Assembly (NCBI GenBank): GCA_025890175.1
Contig: JANPYM010000014.1
Location: 1-64,000, forward strand
Reading direction: 5' to 3'
DNA length: 64,000 nt
DNA from: Ciborinia camelliae
Taxonomy: Eukaryota > Ascomycota > Leotiomycetes > Helotiales > Sclerotiniaceae
Part shown: positions 11,634-24,498 of the stretch, piece by piece
Layout of the letters: every line of letters begins with the position of its first letter
Position numbering within the stretch: position 1 is the first letter of the stretch
Program-made: the position numbers and the translations under genes
Notes under the pieces: model-generated
What the model was told of the DNA's origin: nothing
Database searches by the model: none
The model's input: only the letters and a program-made list of their open reading frames with translations

Positions 11634-12710
11634 TGTCAGCTTCAATACCCGCCCCGCGGGGCCCTGTTGCGCAGTCTAGGTGCGATATATCCATTTAATA
11701 CCTGAGTGGATATCAAGAATGTGTTAAGAGTAGATTTAATGATTAATGAAGACTCACTCGAATCTTTTCTCATTTTGAGACTTAAGAATGTTAAAAGAAC
11801 TCATTAGATCATCTTATTTAGAAAATACGAACCTATTAAATTTGGTCATTTTCATTATGCCATAACATAATAGAGCTGTAAACATCATGATTAGCATCAT
11901 TTCCACATAGGATATTATTATTCAAAGGAATCACTCCCTTTTAGCTCTTGATTTGATTAACAAACATTCATCCCAATCTCTTAATTCAAAATAATTTAAT
12001 GAATCAGAAATTCCCCATTAGACAGAATATTTTTCAAGTTCGTACATCTTCCCGAAAATGAATCAATGCAACAAAAAACAAAAACAACATCTAATTAGAT
12101 ACTGATAGTCTGATACAATTATAATGGCAAAGATATCCAAGTCGATGTATCACCCGAGGGTTAGTTATTCATCTAGTATTCCATCAAGTACATCCAAACA
12201 TAGCTATAACCCAACAAGTAAAACAAATGCCCTACCTACATTTCACACAAATTAAACACACACCCGAAAGATCATTAGCAGCATTGTAAATCCTTCAAAC
12301 CTTGATATAAAACACTACAGCAAGCAAAACAAAGAACAACGAAGCCCCCAACCCATATCATATCATCTCATCTCAAGAACTTTCAAATCATCACAACCAC
12401 TAGCATATCCGTACATAGACCGATCAAATACGAACCTTGTGAATCAAAACCCAATTAAAATGTACACAAGATACGCGAGCGATTTTCATACATATCCGCT
12501 TCAGACTGGAAGTTCCCGATTATGATTTCCAACATGGGCTGGGATATGTCACGGTATGGTACCAGTTCTTCTTTTGATTCAATTATTAGATGATATGCTG
12601 GGTAGACTTTGGATATTATATGAAATATATGATTTGCGATGAATATTTAAAATATCGATGAGGAAATTAGATATTTATATATCTCACTATAAATAGATCG
12701 AGAATACAAG

Positions 12711-12825
12711 TGTTGTTATAAATTAGTTGTATGTACACTAGCTTAGTTACCGAGCTAAGTTCTATGAAATCGAAGATTCCATAGAACTTAGCTCGATAGT
12801 CATTACAACAATATAATAAGTACAA
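12711..12825. mobile_element. Short hairpin element, relative of a sequence at 18103-18160
   Basis: The ends TGTTGTTATA (12711) and TTACAACAATATAATAAG (12803-12820) are roughly inverted. Inside is a perfect 16-bp inverted repeat, 12751-12766 and 12780-12795 (CGAGCTAAGTTCTATG and its complement), with a 13-nt loop. The left 30 bp match 26 of 30 positions of 18103-18132, and the right part resembles 18133-18160, but that second copy lacks the hairpin. This is the pattern of a miniature inverted-repeat element family. No target duplication was identified. Confidence 0.5.
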
Positions 12826-13131
12826 CAACAAGAAAACAAAAGAATCCTTCAAGTCATCTCATATTTTCCAACCCATGACGTCATATAATATTGGCATTCA
12901 AATGTAATCCAATTTACGCTAACCGAATCATACATCTATCATTATATCATTATATCATTATACATAACACCAACCAACTATTCCAGAATCAGACTTTACC
13001 AGAAGTCGGGATTTATGGAAACAAAAACAATCTTTGGCAAGACTTCAGGCGTAGTTTATATACATATCTAGGTACCTATACGACTAATCCTCACCGATTT
13101 TTCCAATGATGACAAAAGTCGACTGTGCCTA

Positions 13132-13219
13132 GACTTTCCAGACTTTCCAGACTTTCCAGACTTTCCAGACTTTCCAGACTTTCCAGACTTTCCAGACTTT
13201 CCAGACTTTCCAGACTTTC
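13132..13219. repeat. Minisatellite, GACTTTCCA x 9.8
   Basis: Nine perfect consecutive copies of the 9-bp unit GACTTTCCA at 13132-13212, followed by a partial copy. The unit length would be in-frame, but no coding frame surrounds it. Perfect identity of all copies implies recent expansion. Confidence 0.95.
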
Positions 13220-14444
13220 TAATATGGTACGTGTACTACCTAGTGTGAAATGGTCTTTTGGTCACACTCATAATATAGCAAAACTAGATAGGTAGGTACC
13301 TATATATATAAACTTCCTCTTTCCACTTTCCACATTCCACTTTCCACATTCAGCATTCAGCATTCAACATTCAACATCCCCACTCCAAGTAATGCAAGCA
13401 GAGCACGATACGATATCCAAACTCCGCAATCCTTCATCCTATACTATATTATATCCCCGCTCGTGCCTCATCTCATATAATATAATATTAAATGATATTT
13501 CACATTACATGAAATCCAATAACGAGCCCCTCACTTTCATCTCATAGTAGAACTAACCCCCACCGTCCAAACCCGCACTCTCCGCCTCGAAATCCGCCTG
13601 AAAGAAAGGAACCGAACCCCCACCCCCCGCTTCCGCCCCAGCAAAAAAATAATAGCAAAATCCCTTGATTTCTAAAAAAGGTTTTCTCACGATCGATACT
13701 TAAACTTGCTTGCTTGCTTATTACTTCATCCCTTCCCTACCTAAATAATAAGCCATTCCTTCCCTACCTAAATCCCCCCTCTCCCTTCCCCTCCAAATCT
13801 CATCACTAATCCATCCCCATCCCCTCATCGCCATCCCCTCATCCCCCTCCCCTTTATTTCAATCCATCATCATCAACAATCCAATCGTAATCACAACTCA
13901 CAATTCACAACTTCCATCCTATCCATCCAACAAGCCAACCTAAAAACATCATATGACATCACATCATACACAATTACCTCCTCTCCCTACCTCCTCTCCC
14001 TCCCCCCTCCACCTCCAACAACAAATTACAAAACAACCCAACCGTGACTCTCCCAACCACTCAACCACTCAACCACCCAACCAAGCCAAAAAAAGAAGAA
14101 AAAAAAAGTCTCCATCCAACCTAAGGATTGATTGCTATGACTAGTGGGTGGGTTATGGATTAGCAGATTGGTACTCCTTAAACCTCAACCTGGGTGGAAT
14201 GTTCAATATTTGGTGTCAAAAATATAATAACATTCACAGCACAGAAAGACATCAAAACAAACACATGTTTGAGAAAATGTTATATATATATATACCTCAG
14301 AAAAAAGTCATCGCACGAATGAAACTCGAGTGAATACACCGAGTGAAAAAAAAAGGGGTATAAAAGCCATCCGCGCCGAACTCAAACCCAAACCCCACTC
14401 CACCCCATAATTGATCCCCCATCCCATCTCAACCACCCCCAGAC

Positions 14445-16328
14445 TCACGTTCGACCCATCACCGCATTAGTAGCCAAGATTTCGATTCTCCTAGCATAAA
14501 GTTTCATCATATGGCTAACCGGATCACCCCACACCACACCCCTCAACAATTCATCCGAGATGATTTGCGCGATAACCCCATCATCCATGCGATCCTGAAG
14601 TTTTTTACTTCCTTCCGCATTGCCAAACCGATCTACGCCTCGCAAGAGAACGATACTTCCCGCATTACTCAGTGTAGCTTCTGGAACGTGCCAAACCGGT
14701 CCGAGAGAAACATGCGAATCTGGTTTGGAATGTTTCTTTTTCATGCCCGAAAGTGCATTGGTTGATTTTTTCGATTTGAGACCGAGTTTCAAAGGTTGGA
14801 GAACGGATTTTCCGGGGGCGGGTGTGGAATAGAGATCGAGAAGAGATCTTACGTAAGCAAAATCGGCTCTTGCAACGAGATCACCCTCATTGACGAATGA
14901 CATGAAGATAGACTTGGAAGCTGATCGAGTCTTAGGTTTCTCTAATGGCAAGAGTGAAATTGGTGGAGCTCCAAATGTGATACAATGGATTCGCTTGAAA
15001 TATCCTGTGAGGGTATTGAGCTCCGATCTAGCCTCGGGACTTGTAGAAAGCATATGAGAATACAATAGAGCGGCAATGGCTCCACCAGCGGAATGTCCAG
15101 TGATAAGTAGAGAGCATTGGGTACGATTGGGGTTTTCCTGCAGAAGATTACGAAGTCGAGCGGCGATTGGTTTTATCCAATCTTTTGCAGCGCCCAAAAA
15201 TCCAGAGTGACATAAGTTTCCTGGGTCGTCCTAAGATAAGATGGTTAGTCATTTAACAAAACATTCATACAGAATTGGTCTTACTAAGAAGCCTTCTGGT
15301 GATGTTGGCTTTGTCTTGACATTGACGGCCCAGTCCGTGAATGAATGTGTTGTTCCTCGGATAGCAAATATAATGACATCCCTATCATCTATCGGCACAC
15401 TCTTCATAACAGTTCCTGCTCTTCCTCCAGCATTCACTCTTGTTTCTTTTTCTTGCCCAGTCGGTTTTGAATAAACTTGTTCGGAGTATTGAGCGGCGAG
15501 GCAGATTAAGGGATATGTATTAAAGTACCTGCAAAATGTTAGACCTCATTCCAGATTCAATAAAGTTCGAAAATCTCACAGTCTCATCGGTTTGAGATCC
15601 ATTGGTAGCCTTGAGTTGGCATAGTCATGAACCTTGGAAAAGTAATTCGTGTATGTCGTTTCAGACGATTTTCCATCCTTCAAATTGGCTTTTGACTTTT
15701 TGGTCTTCGACGTTAATTCTCGACTCGTCACCTCCAATTGCTTCTCTTCCTGCCAGACTGGATCATAATGCTGAGGGACCGCAAGCTCTCTGTCATCCCC
15801 ACTGAATCTTTCCTCATCAATTGATGTGACAACCGAACATAATTTCGAGGATAGAGCATCGTATAGAGCAGTTGTTTGATGATAATGACGTATGGTTTGT
15901 TGCGACACGACTGCCACTCCATTATTGAAGGTTGATGCCCCTGGCAGATTATTCAATGATGCATCTGCTAGTAAATTTGTGACGGATCGGAACTTCATCA
16001 ACGCAACACCACTTTGTTGCTGTTGTTGTGGTGGTGGTGGTTGTGATCTTGGTGGGAGTGGAGGAGGCGGCGCCATGATAGTATGTGGCTGATATCTCGG
16101 CGGTGTAGGTTCGATTTTAGCAACTATCCATCGTTGTGGTTCCGTCCGACCATGGTTATACCCATTCGATATATGAGGGCGTTCTTCGACATAATACCAA
16201 TTTGATCTTGTCGATGGATTTGATGTTGATGGTCTTTGAATTATTTCATTGTGAGGTTCATACCCGCATTGATGCTGGGATGTCTGTACCGGTAATTTCT
16301 TCTTGTTTGATCTACCAAACAGCCCCAT
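14445..16328 (-). CDS. Class 3 lipase (alpha/beta hydrolase), cytosolic or membrane-associated
   Basis: Three exons: 16328-15580, 15528-15285 and 15230-14445, with introns of 51 and 54 bp. Phases are continuous (749 + 244 + 786 = 1779 nt, 592 residues). The protein fits the Lipase_3 fold: the oxyanion-side strand VIIFAIRGTTHSFTDWAVNV in exon 2, then the nucleophile elbow GHSAGGAIAALL with Ser near residue 378, a GDLVARAD segment that should supply the catalytic Asp, and a C-terminal DPVSHMMKLY region that could give the His. The first ~190 residues are Pro/Gln/His-rich and look disordered. There is no signal peptide (start MGLFGRSNKKKLP), so an intracellular acylglycerol or phospholipid lipase is more likely than a secreted one. 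A GTGAGT sits over the stop codon and could be a donor, but no plausible acceptor follows closely. Substrate is unknown. Confidence 0.88.
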
Positions 16329-19300
16329 ATCGAAAGCTTAGAGTGTTATAATCCTTGTATAGGCATCAATTTGCTCACTTTCGAGCATATTCAGTGATTG
16401 CATCACAGATTTATGTATATTGAAAAAGAAATTCACCTCGCAATTGAGCAATGAGGAATGAGAAATGTATTTTTTGAGGACAATTATTCGATAGTCTTCA
16501 AGATGTAAATAGCCAGCTGACTAGATAAGTAAGTATCTTACTTTAATGGTAAGTGAACCCGTTATGTTATGTGATGGCTAAGCTTCCATGTTTTTTAAAG
16601 ATAAAAGTCTCTGCCTGGGTACGGATGGATGGATGGATGGATGGATGGAGTCATATTAAATACCTAGTCTGATTCGTAGGATACTCCGCCCCAATTCTAT
16701 TTCTAGGCTAGATAGGTAAGTTTGCTTCAATTTATTTATCTGTAACTGCAGTAAATAGACCTTGAAGCTTGCATCTTGCAGAATATTGATGCAATGTCGA
16801 GGTAGGTGCAGTTGAATCTATCGAATCATGAGGCATATCAACCCCAGTCTCCCAATTGTCATGTTCGTTCAAAGCTACCCGTTGACCGTTTGTTCAAAAA
16901 TAAGCTTTTGCAAGGCAATATGGTATTTACTCGATTAGCCTCGCAAGAGAAAACTTCATTGAGCCTAGCCGGGTAAAGAACATGGCCCCCGCGACATGAG
17001 ATGGATGAATGAATGGGTGTAGTAAGGTACAGACTGGTACGATAGTAATGGTGATGCATCCATCAACAAACCATCAAGATGTATCTTTTTGGTATGTTTA
17101 GTGTTTGACATGACCATGACCGAAATGCAAAGGTCCGTACCGAGTGTCTGTCTCACCGTCACGATTGGACGATGTATTCTCCGAAACCCCTCATGGGAAT
17201 TTCTCGACATGATACACCATTCTATTTCGTTATCATTATCGCTCAAGTTGAGTGACCCATTCATCGAGGAGATTGGTTATCGGGGCTGTCATTGCCTTGG
17301 TCTGCAGAAGACACGGGGCTGGGCTCAAGATAATTCTTCAGCCCAAGCAAGGTGTCAGTCAAATCTACATACAATAACCTTACCGCTTAATTCCTCACGG
17401 AATCCTTCGCGTATATGTAGTACATCACCAGGCAATATACATTTCCTGCATGAACGATAGGATGTTTTCCCCGGGACCACAAGAATTAATCCCCTAGCCT
17501 TGAGGTGGTCATACCAGATTTTGTTCTTTTTCATCTGCGAGTCCAGTCCAGTGGATGATGCAATCATCCGTCGGTGTCCAAGTTTGGTATCCGTATTCGC
17601 GCAGCCCTACCACTCGATCATCACCCCGTTTCAAAGGATGCCCAAGAACTAGTATCTTCCTGAGGCTGCCTGAGAACCCAAGTATTCATCAAATTATGTA
17701 GTTCACGGGTTCAATGATACGTACGTACAATGCGTTGGCCATGCATTGTGTAGCAGAGACAAGAAACTCGTATGTTGGTCATCTCTTTTTTTCCACACCA
17801 ATCCAAATCACTCCGAAGGAAGGGCCAACGTGAGAAATCGGAGAAGGGTCGCGGAATATTATCAAATCGTTTCCCCGCTCACTGATCAATGTCCGGAAAC
17901 CGAAAGTCTGCTAGAAAACAATCATGTAACCCCGAGAGCAAGATGTCTCCGGGTGATGTTGGTCATCAGCCGTGTCCCGATGACGTTCCGAGAGGATATA
18001 CCATTCACAATTCCAGCAACTACCGAATCACAAAACCACTCATATTCTAAGTATCTTCCGATACTTATCCAATAGCCTTGGAGTACCAATAAATATAATC
18101 ACTGTTGTTATAAAATAGTTCTACATACACTATCTCGATACAACAATACAATAAGTTCAATAATCACCTAAATGCAAACTCCAAGTGTCAAATGCATCAC
18201 GTTATATTCATTTCTTTAAATCCGCCAGCCGCGCCAGTATACTATCTATCGGCTATCGCCCATTCAAGGCATCTCTTGGGTCGGTGCCACGAGGCCCCAT
18301 GGATTCTGGGAATCAAACATCATCTCGGGGCAAAATTCGAAGCATTTGTTTGCAACGTTCAGACCTCCAAGCGGCATTATCCCATCAAGCTTCAATAATA
18401 ACCTTCTGCCGGATACAGGTAAAAGATAAAGTCAACTAAATTTCCCATCCAGTCAAACGTATCACCTTTTGTTCCTAAAGTGAGTAGTGAATGCCTACTC
18501 AAATTGTTTCTCTCCTCGCACCAAATTTGCCCAAGATAATCGCAAAGTTCCAATTTTTAAGTGTCGTGTCTTTGAACGGAACTCTTGATACCTCTCAATA
18601 TATCATGAAGGTTGAATCGAATCGTCAGGCTCCTGCATATATTATTCTATGCCGATTTCAGCATTGGGTTAAGCCTTGATACAATGAAAAAACAATATCC
18701 AATATCCACAACCACAACCACAACCACAATTCTTCAACGGGCAGGCATAAAAAAAAGATCGAGGCAATCAACACGAGGCATACGCGCAAAATCCATATTT
18801 GATATTTAACACGCACATACAGAAATCATATCATGTTCGGGCCAATATAATCATATTACCGTAACTTATTAATATCAACAAAAAGGAAGAGAATCCTTAG
18901 ATACCTCTATATATATATATGTCTTAAACCCTCACCATCAATCCATAATTTCTCTACCAAGAATTCCAATTCCCCCAATGCGAGGCTTAGTATTTCTTCA
19001 TCCCACAATAATAAACAACACAAAACAACAGAAAACTACATAATAGAAATTATTCATCAATAAGAAGATACCTACCTACCTACTTATATTAACCTAACCT
19101 ATCATCGGGTGGAGAAATACATCGTACCTAGGTACACATATTGTATTAGATGGAAACAACCGCGGTTATGAGATGAGCCTCCATTCCCCCTTCTCCCTCC
19201 TATTTCTGCAAATGAGTCTCGGATTGTATATGAGAGATATTATCATGTCATGTAGGTATCTTATCTGGGTATTGCTTAATCTATAGCTGGAGCTGGAGCT

Positions 19301-22300
19301 GGAGCTGGAGCTGGCGCGAGAGCTAGAGCTTCACTTTCATCGTATTCAACCGTATCTAATAAATAATAAATAATAAATAATAAATATCATGCTCGTGGGA
19401 TATTCTATATCGCTGTCGTTTTCGTATCTATATATACATATTTATTATAAGAGAGCGATAAGAAATATAACAGGGGGGAAATTATTAACGTTATTATTAT
19501 ACACATCGATTTTCCAAAAAGAAATAATTCAATTGAAGATGATCGAAAGGTATTTTATAGAGTCAACGAAGACATGGTTTGAATAAACAAGTTAATTATT
19601 TATATACCAAAGGCGCGTATACTTTTGAATGTAATGGCATTTTTGTCACGTTGATGTTCTTTTTTTACATTGAGTTTTTTGATATTTTAAAAATGTTATT
19701 CAGAACTCGGGTTTGGGTTTTAATACAACAGATTCTCGAGAGTTACTTATATAGTAGTTTATAATTCGATTGTTGATTGTATATAAGATTTATCGATATA
19801 GGAGGTCTTTTTAGAATTATATGATTTTCTGGATTTATATGGATACTTTTGATATAGTAGTTAGAATAACAGGGTAATTTGATCTATATTTGGAATAAAT
19901 TTTGATGCGTAGGGTATATATATAATCGATACGTTGCTAATAGTTAACGCATTAAGGATTCAATGTGTAAAGAGTCTGTGGATATTGGATCGCAGACTCA
20001 AGCTTATAGAGAGTCGAACTAGGACTTCACATATTCTGCTTTCTTGATAAAGTCTGTCGAGAATAGAATATAATCAATTCTCCAGAAAGAAATAATCGAT
20101 ACTCAGTTTCTACAACCATGATTTTCAACGGTTATAACAACTATTATAGATAACCCTTCAATATCAACTTATCAATACCTAGTTATTTATAATAAAGAAT
20201 GGCATTTTAGACATGAGATTTAGAACCTTACAACCTAAACTATAGATATTACAGCCATCTCTCACCCATGGAATTGAGATTCCTTCTATTCAGCCGTGAT
20301 GACTTCTCTGGTAAATCATAACTATTGCAGGCTTATCTGAAGCTTCCAAGTATGTTGATGGAATACTAATATATTGATGGAAGAATACATAATATATAAT
20401 GAAGGAAAGAATGGATATAAAGTTGAAGGAATATTTTTTGTATTTATTGAGAAGTTCCCATTAGATATTCTATTCTATATAAAATTGTATAAAATAAAAT
20501 GATCTCTCAAGGTTACAGTTTTGCAGAAAGAATTGAAATTCCTATTCCTCTCTCCGCATGGTGATATTTTGATGGAAAGAGATTATATTGAAGATTAAAC
20601 AAAAGGTAAAGAACAAGTAATTAGAAGAGAAAAATATAATATAACCTCCGCCATGTAACATGAAAAGACACTTGATCAAAATCAAATCGTTCCTCCTAAC
20701 TAATTGATAATTGGTAGGTATTCCCAAGACTCTATCCTCAGATAATTGTAAAAAGACATGTCCTAATAGTAAAACAAAACACAACAAAACAGAACACTAT
20801 ACTTCTGTTAACGAAAGCTCAAGACACAATTTCACCTCTATAATTACTATTATAAGAAGCTAGTCCGTCTCATCATGATGAAAGAATCATTCTCAAACAT
20901 TGAACTATTCGCTTTTCCATATGTTTGTAAATGTAAATAAAACCAAAATTCAGATACAATAGATATTTCAATTCTCTATGGAAGACATTGAAATCTATAG
21001 AACAATATGAAACTTCATATTCATTCTGGAGTATTCTGAGGTTCATATTGTTCTTTGGAATCTTTGAAGCTCTGAAGAATGTTTTTGGATGATGTTGTAA
21101 GTGTATATAAGACTATAAGTATGAATTCTTGTTGGGATGTCTGAGACAATGTATTCAATGTGCGTATGGGAAATCTTGATGTTGATGTTGATGTTTATGT
21201 TAAATACCTAGGTATTTAGTCAAATTTATCAAATTATATACTATATCTATAATAATAAATAGTGATTATTTTAAGGAAGCATCAGATGTTGGGTATCTGA
21301 GTATACTGTACACCAATCACAATCAATTCAGAAACTTACAGTAAAGATGGGGCATAAACCACAACCTGCAACATCCCTCTTGTATCATCTCATAAGTCAT
21401 GAATCATCCCATGATCCATCATCCATTCACCACTCAGGAACCATTTTCTTCATCCAGTCCAATCATACAATCATATCCATCACATCGCACTTAAACCCCA
21501 GGTCCGAACTCCGAACTCAACCCAACCCATGCTTAAAGAAGAAGGTATACTTCATAGAAGAGAACCTTGGAACTTAAAGAAGGTATAAACCCAAAGTCTA
21601 ACCAAAACATCCGACAAATCAACATGAGCATTTACATCATGATAAGATTTATGTCTCCACCAGGGACCAGATAAGCCAAAAAAGAAAAGTATGCTCACTC
21701 ACATCCAACATTTCACCCGCAAGACGAGACAATGCAAGACAATGCAGGCCAAATGCAATGGAACCTCGGGAGGGTAAACACCTTCCACTTGTGGAATATT
21801 TGCGGGGTTAGGGATGGATGAATGATGAATCGGGATGATGGATCAATGAGAAATGTGATGATCCATATGGCTTTATATCAATTTGCATATTACCGGTAAT
21901 AGACTTAAGGTTGGGTAGCGGAAGCTGGCAAGGATAGATGATACATGGGTACTACCTAGGGATGTAGTTGGATAGGAAAGGATAAACATGGTTGATATAA
22001 AGAGCGATGATGTCCTCAATTTTTGCGGGGTGTTTTGTGTAAGAAGAAGAGAAGAGGATTGATTCAATTCTGCTGGATTGAATTAAAAGGTCAATTGGAT
22101 TTCTTAAGGAGAGGTGTGTATTCTGTTCTGTTATTCCAATTCCAATTCCAATCACCCTTCCATCCGTATTCATGATTTCCCCGACATCCCCAGATTCTCT
22201 AGATTTAGATGGGGAAGCTTACTCACATGAGATTCAATGTCGAAATTCACTTCTGTGACAGGAGTGAAGAATGATTTTCGGGAAAACTGGTGCGATAAGT

Positions 22301-22304
22301 GAGC
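16329..22304. other. Six-kilobase spacer without a supported gene
   Basis: Contains a (GGAT)n run at 16623-16648, a CCACAA hexamer run at 18706-18727, a GCTGGA hexamer run at about 19285-19314 and an AT-rich stretch at 19340-21350. On the minus strand between 18440 and 17355 several open stretches are interrupted by stops and frame changes. They may be a decayed gene but could equally be chance. Two TACCTAGGTA palindromes are present (19125, 21205). Confidence 0.4.
18103..18165. mobile_element. Short copy of the 12.7-kb element, without its hairpin
   Basis: TGTTGTTATAAAATAGTT at 18103-18120 and the following CTACATACACTA parallel 12711-12740 (26 of 30 positions). CTCGATA then CAACAATACAATAAG parallel the right end of the 12.7-kb element. 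The hairpin arms of that element are absent, so one copy represents either the ancestral short form or a deletion. Confidence 0.4.
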
Positions 22305-22445
22305 AGTACGGTTAGATTAACAATATATCAGTAGTACGGTTAGATTGACACTGTATACAGCCATCCAGCTAGTACGGTTGGTTTGAAGGTATATACAGTC
22401 ATCCAGCTAGTAAGGTTGGATTGACAATATCTATATATTCATACA
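22305..22445 (+). repeat. Imperfect ~38-bp repeats upstream of the S28 peptidase gene
   Basis: The word AGTACGGTTAGATT or a close variant begins at 22305, 22333, 22371 and 22409, giving spacings of 28, 38 and 38 bp. The units share a GGTTRGATTGA part and a CATCCAGCT part. They lie about 120-260 bp before the peptidase start codon, so they could act as promoter elements. This is positional inference only. Confidence 0.6.
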
Positions 22446-22562
22446 ACCATCAAGGTGATCGATCATCTATCACCTTATCGAAAGCCTTGCCGAGTCTCTG
22501 CATAAACAGATCTTCGAGTGCCACAATTCTACCGAAAACAATATCAAACCATATCAATCAAT

Positions 22563-24498
22563 ATGGTTTCCTTACTGTATACCCTTTGCACAGTTCTCAC
22601 ATTCTCTCGATGTGTTTTCTCTCATAACCTATATCCTAATTCTATAGATAGAAAATCAAGTGTAAGTTTCCCCTTCATCTCACCCCTGCCAACCCATCCA
22701 ATCCGTCGATGGCTCCCTCAAACTCACATTATTCCAAAACTAACCAATATAATAGAGAACAACCATTTCCCGCCGAGACTTAACAGTATCCACACGCGGC
22801 GACATTGATCCCTCTCTTCTATATCCAACCTACAACCTCACCGTCCCAATTGATCATTTCCACAATGAAACTCGTTACGAACCCCATAGCAACGAAACAT
22901 TCGCGCTCCGCTACTGGTTCGACGCCACCTACTACAAACCAGGGGGACCAGTAATAGTTCTCCAATCCGGAGAAACCGATGCTGTGGGTCGCTTGCCATT
23001 TTTACAAAAAGGTATATTACATGAATTGGCCGTTGCGACCAATGGCATTGGTGTGGTGCTTGAACATCGTTACTACGGTGCTAGTATCCCCACGCCGGAT
23101 TTCTCGACGGAGAATCTCCGCTTCTTGACTACGCAACAGGCGTTGATGGATGAGGTTTATTTCGCGCGAAATATCGTCTTTCCCGGGTTGGAAGATAAGA
23201 ATCTCACCGCGCCGCATGTGGCTTATATTGCGTATGGAGGTTCTTATGCTGGGGGCTTCAGTGCTTTCCTGAGGAAATTATATCCCGATACTTTCTGGGG
23301 TGAGTCGCATCCATCACCCTTCATTCGGGTAATCTTCCTTGGCCAAGTGGTAATGTGACTAACATGTGATTAGGAGCGATTTCGTCCAGTGGTGTCGTAG
23401 AAGCCATCACCGATTACTGGCAATACTTTGAGCCCATCCGCGTCTATGCCGAGCCCAAGTGTATCAAGAACACGCAATTCATCACCAATTCCATGGACAA
23501 CATTGTCATTGGACAAGAAAAGAACACGGCTTTAGTCCAAGAACTCAAAACCGTTTGGGGTCTTCCAAATGTGACGTACACTAATGATTTCATGTCGGTC
23601 GTCATGTACGGGATGTGGGAATGGCAAAGTAAGAATTGGGATCCGGCAATTGAAGGGACGCCATATTTCGATTACTATTGCGGCAATGTTACGAGCGAGG
23701 AACTTATTTGGCCAAGTTTGAAGAGCTCCACGGCCGAGGTTCAAAAATTACTTACGAAAGGTGGTTATGGTTCTCAATTGGACAGTTTGACGATTCCATA
23801 TCTTAATTGGATTGGTTGGTTAACTGGTAAGGATCTCCATCCCCAACCCCAACCCTCACTCATCTTACCTCAAGCACAAAAACGCTAACCCCCCCCCTTA
23901 GATTTCACCAACACCAACTTCGGCGACTGTTCCCCCGATCAAGACACCTGCTACTCAACGCACAACTCCACCTACTACGCTCAAGACGACGCCTCACAAG
24001 ACTGGCGCCTCTGGTCCTACCAAGTCTGCACCGAATGGGGCTACTTCCAAAACGGCGCGGGATTCCCCCCCCAACATCCTCCCCCTCCTCTCCCGCACCA
24101 TCGACATCCCCTACCTCTCCATCATCTGCGTCTCGGCCTTCAACATCAGCGCCGCCCCGGCGGTCGAAAACATAAACCAATACGGCGGCTTCTCCCTCCG
24201 CTACCCGCGCCTGGCCTCGATCGACGGCGAACAAGACGTATGGCGCCCGGCCACCGCCCACGCCTCGCCGTTTAATCCCGCGGCGCGCAATCGCACGTCG
24301 AGTACATCTGAACCGTTTCTTCTGATCGAGGGCGCCGTGCATCATTGGGATGAAAATGGCCTGTTTGCTAATCAGACGAGTGCGTCGTTGCCCCCGCAGA
24401 CGATCAGGAGCGTGCATGAGCAGGAGATTGCGTTTGTCAAGGCGTGGATGACGGAGTGGAGGGTGGAGCGGAGACGCATGGGTCGTGCTCTTGCTTGA
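22563..24498 (+). CDS. Secreted serine carboxypeptidase, peptidase family S28, with an apparent frameshift
   Basis: Exons 22563-22661, 22756-23299, 23374-23826 and 23902-24498; introns of 94, 74 and 75 bp with GT/AG ends and consistent phases. The N-terminus MVSLLYTLCTVLTFSRCVFS is a signal peptide. The S28 hallmarks are the EHRYYG motif (about residues 136-141) and the nucleophile elbow GGSYAGG (Ser about 196). In the last exon lie the Asp region (SIDGEQDVWRPAT) and the His region (AVHHWDENG). These two are in a different frame from the upstream part of that exon: the switch falls at an eight-C run, 24065-24072, where seven would keep the frame. Unshifted, the frame loses the Asp and His. 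It is therefore either a recent pseudogene or a homopolymer error. Family members are prolyl-type carboxy/aminopeptidases acting in acidic extracellular or vacuolar settings. Confidence 0.85.

Larger units (their letters stand above)
11705..14444. other. Gene-free spacer rich in simple sequence
   Basis: No gene was recognised. The segment contains the hairpin element at 12711-12825, the 9-bp minisatellite at 13132-13219, two TAGGTACCTA palindromes (13069, 13293) and, from 13520 to 14120, C-rich low-complexity sequence probably downstream of the lipase gene. The short open frames here are compositionally biased and not credible. Confidence 0.5.

Noticed and set aside
11449..11666. hAT transposon bounded by CAGGG and CCCTG around the palindrome array
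   Set aside because: The terminal match stops after five bases and the flanking octamers (CGGCTGTC and TTGCGCAG) do not match, so no element boundary can be claimed.
17355..18440. Series of minus-strand open stretches that could be a decayed gene
   Set aside because: The stretches change frame repeatedly, each is under 70 codons, and two frames look equally protein-like over the same bases. No family motif or splice model ties them together.
23905..24417. 170-codon minus-strand frame
   Set aside because: Arg/Gly-rich antisense shadow of the GC-rich last exon of the S28 peptidase gene.
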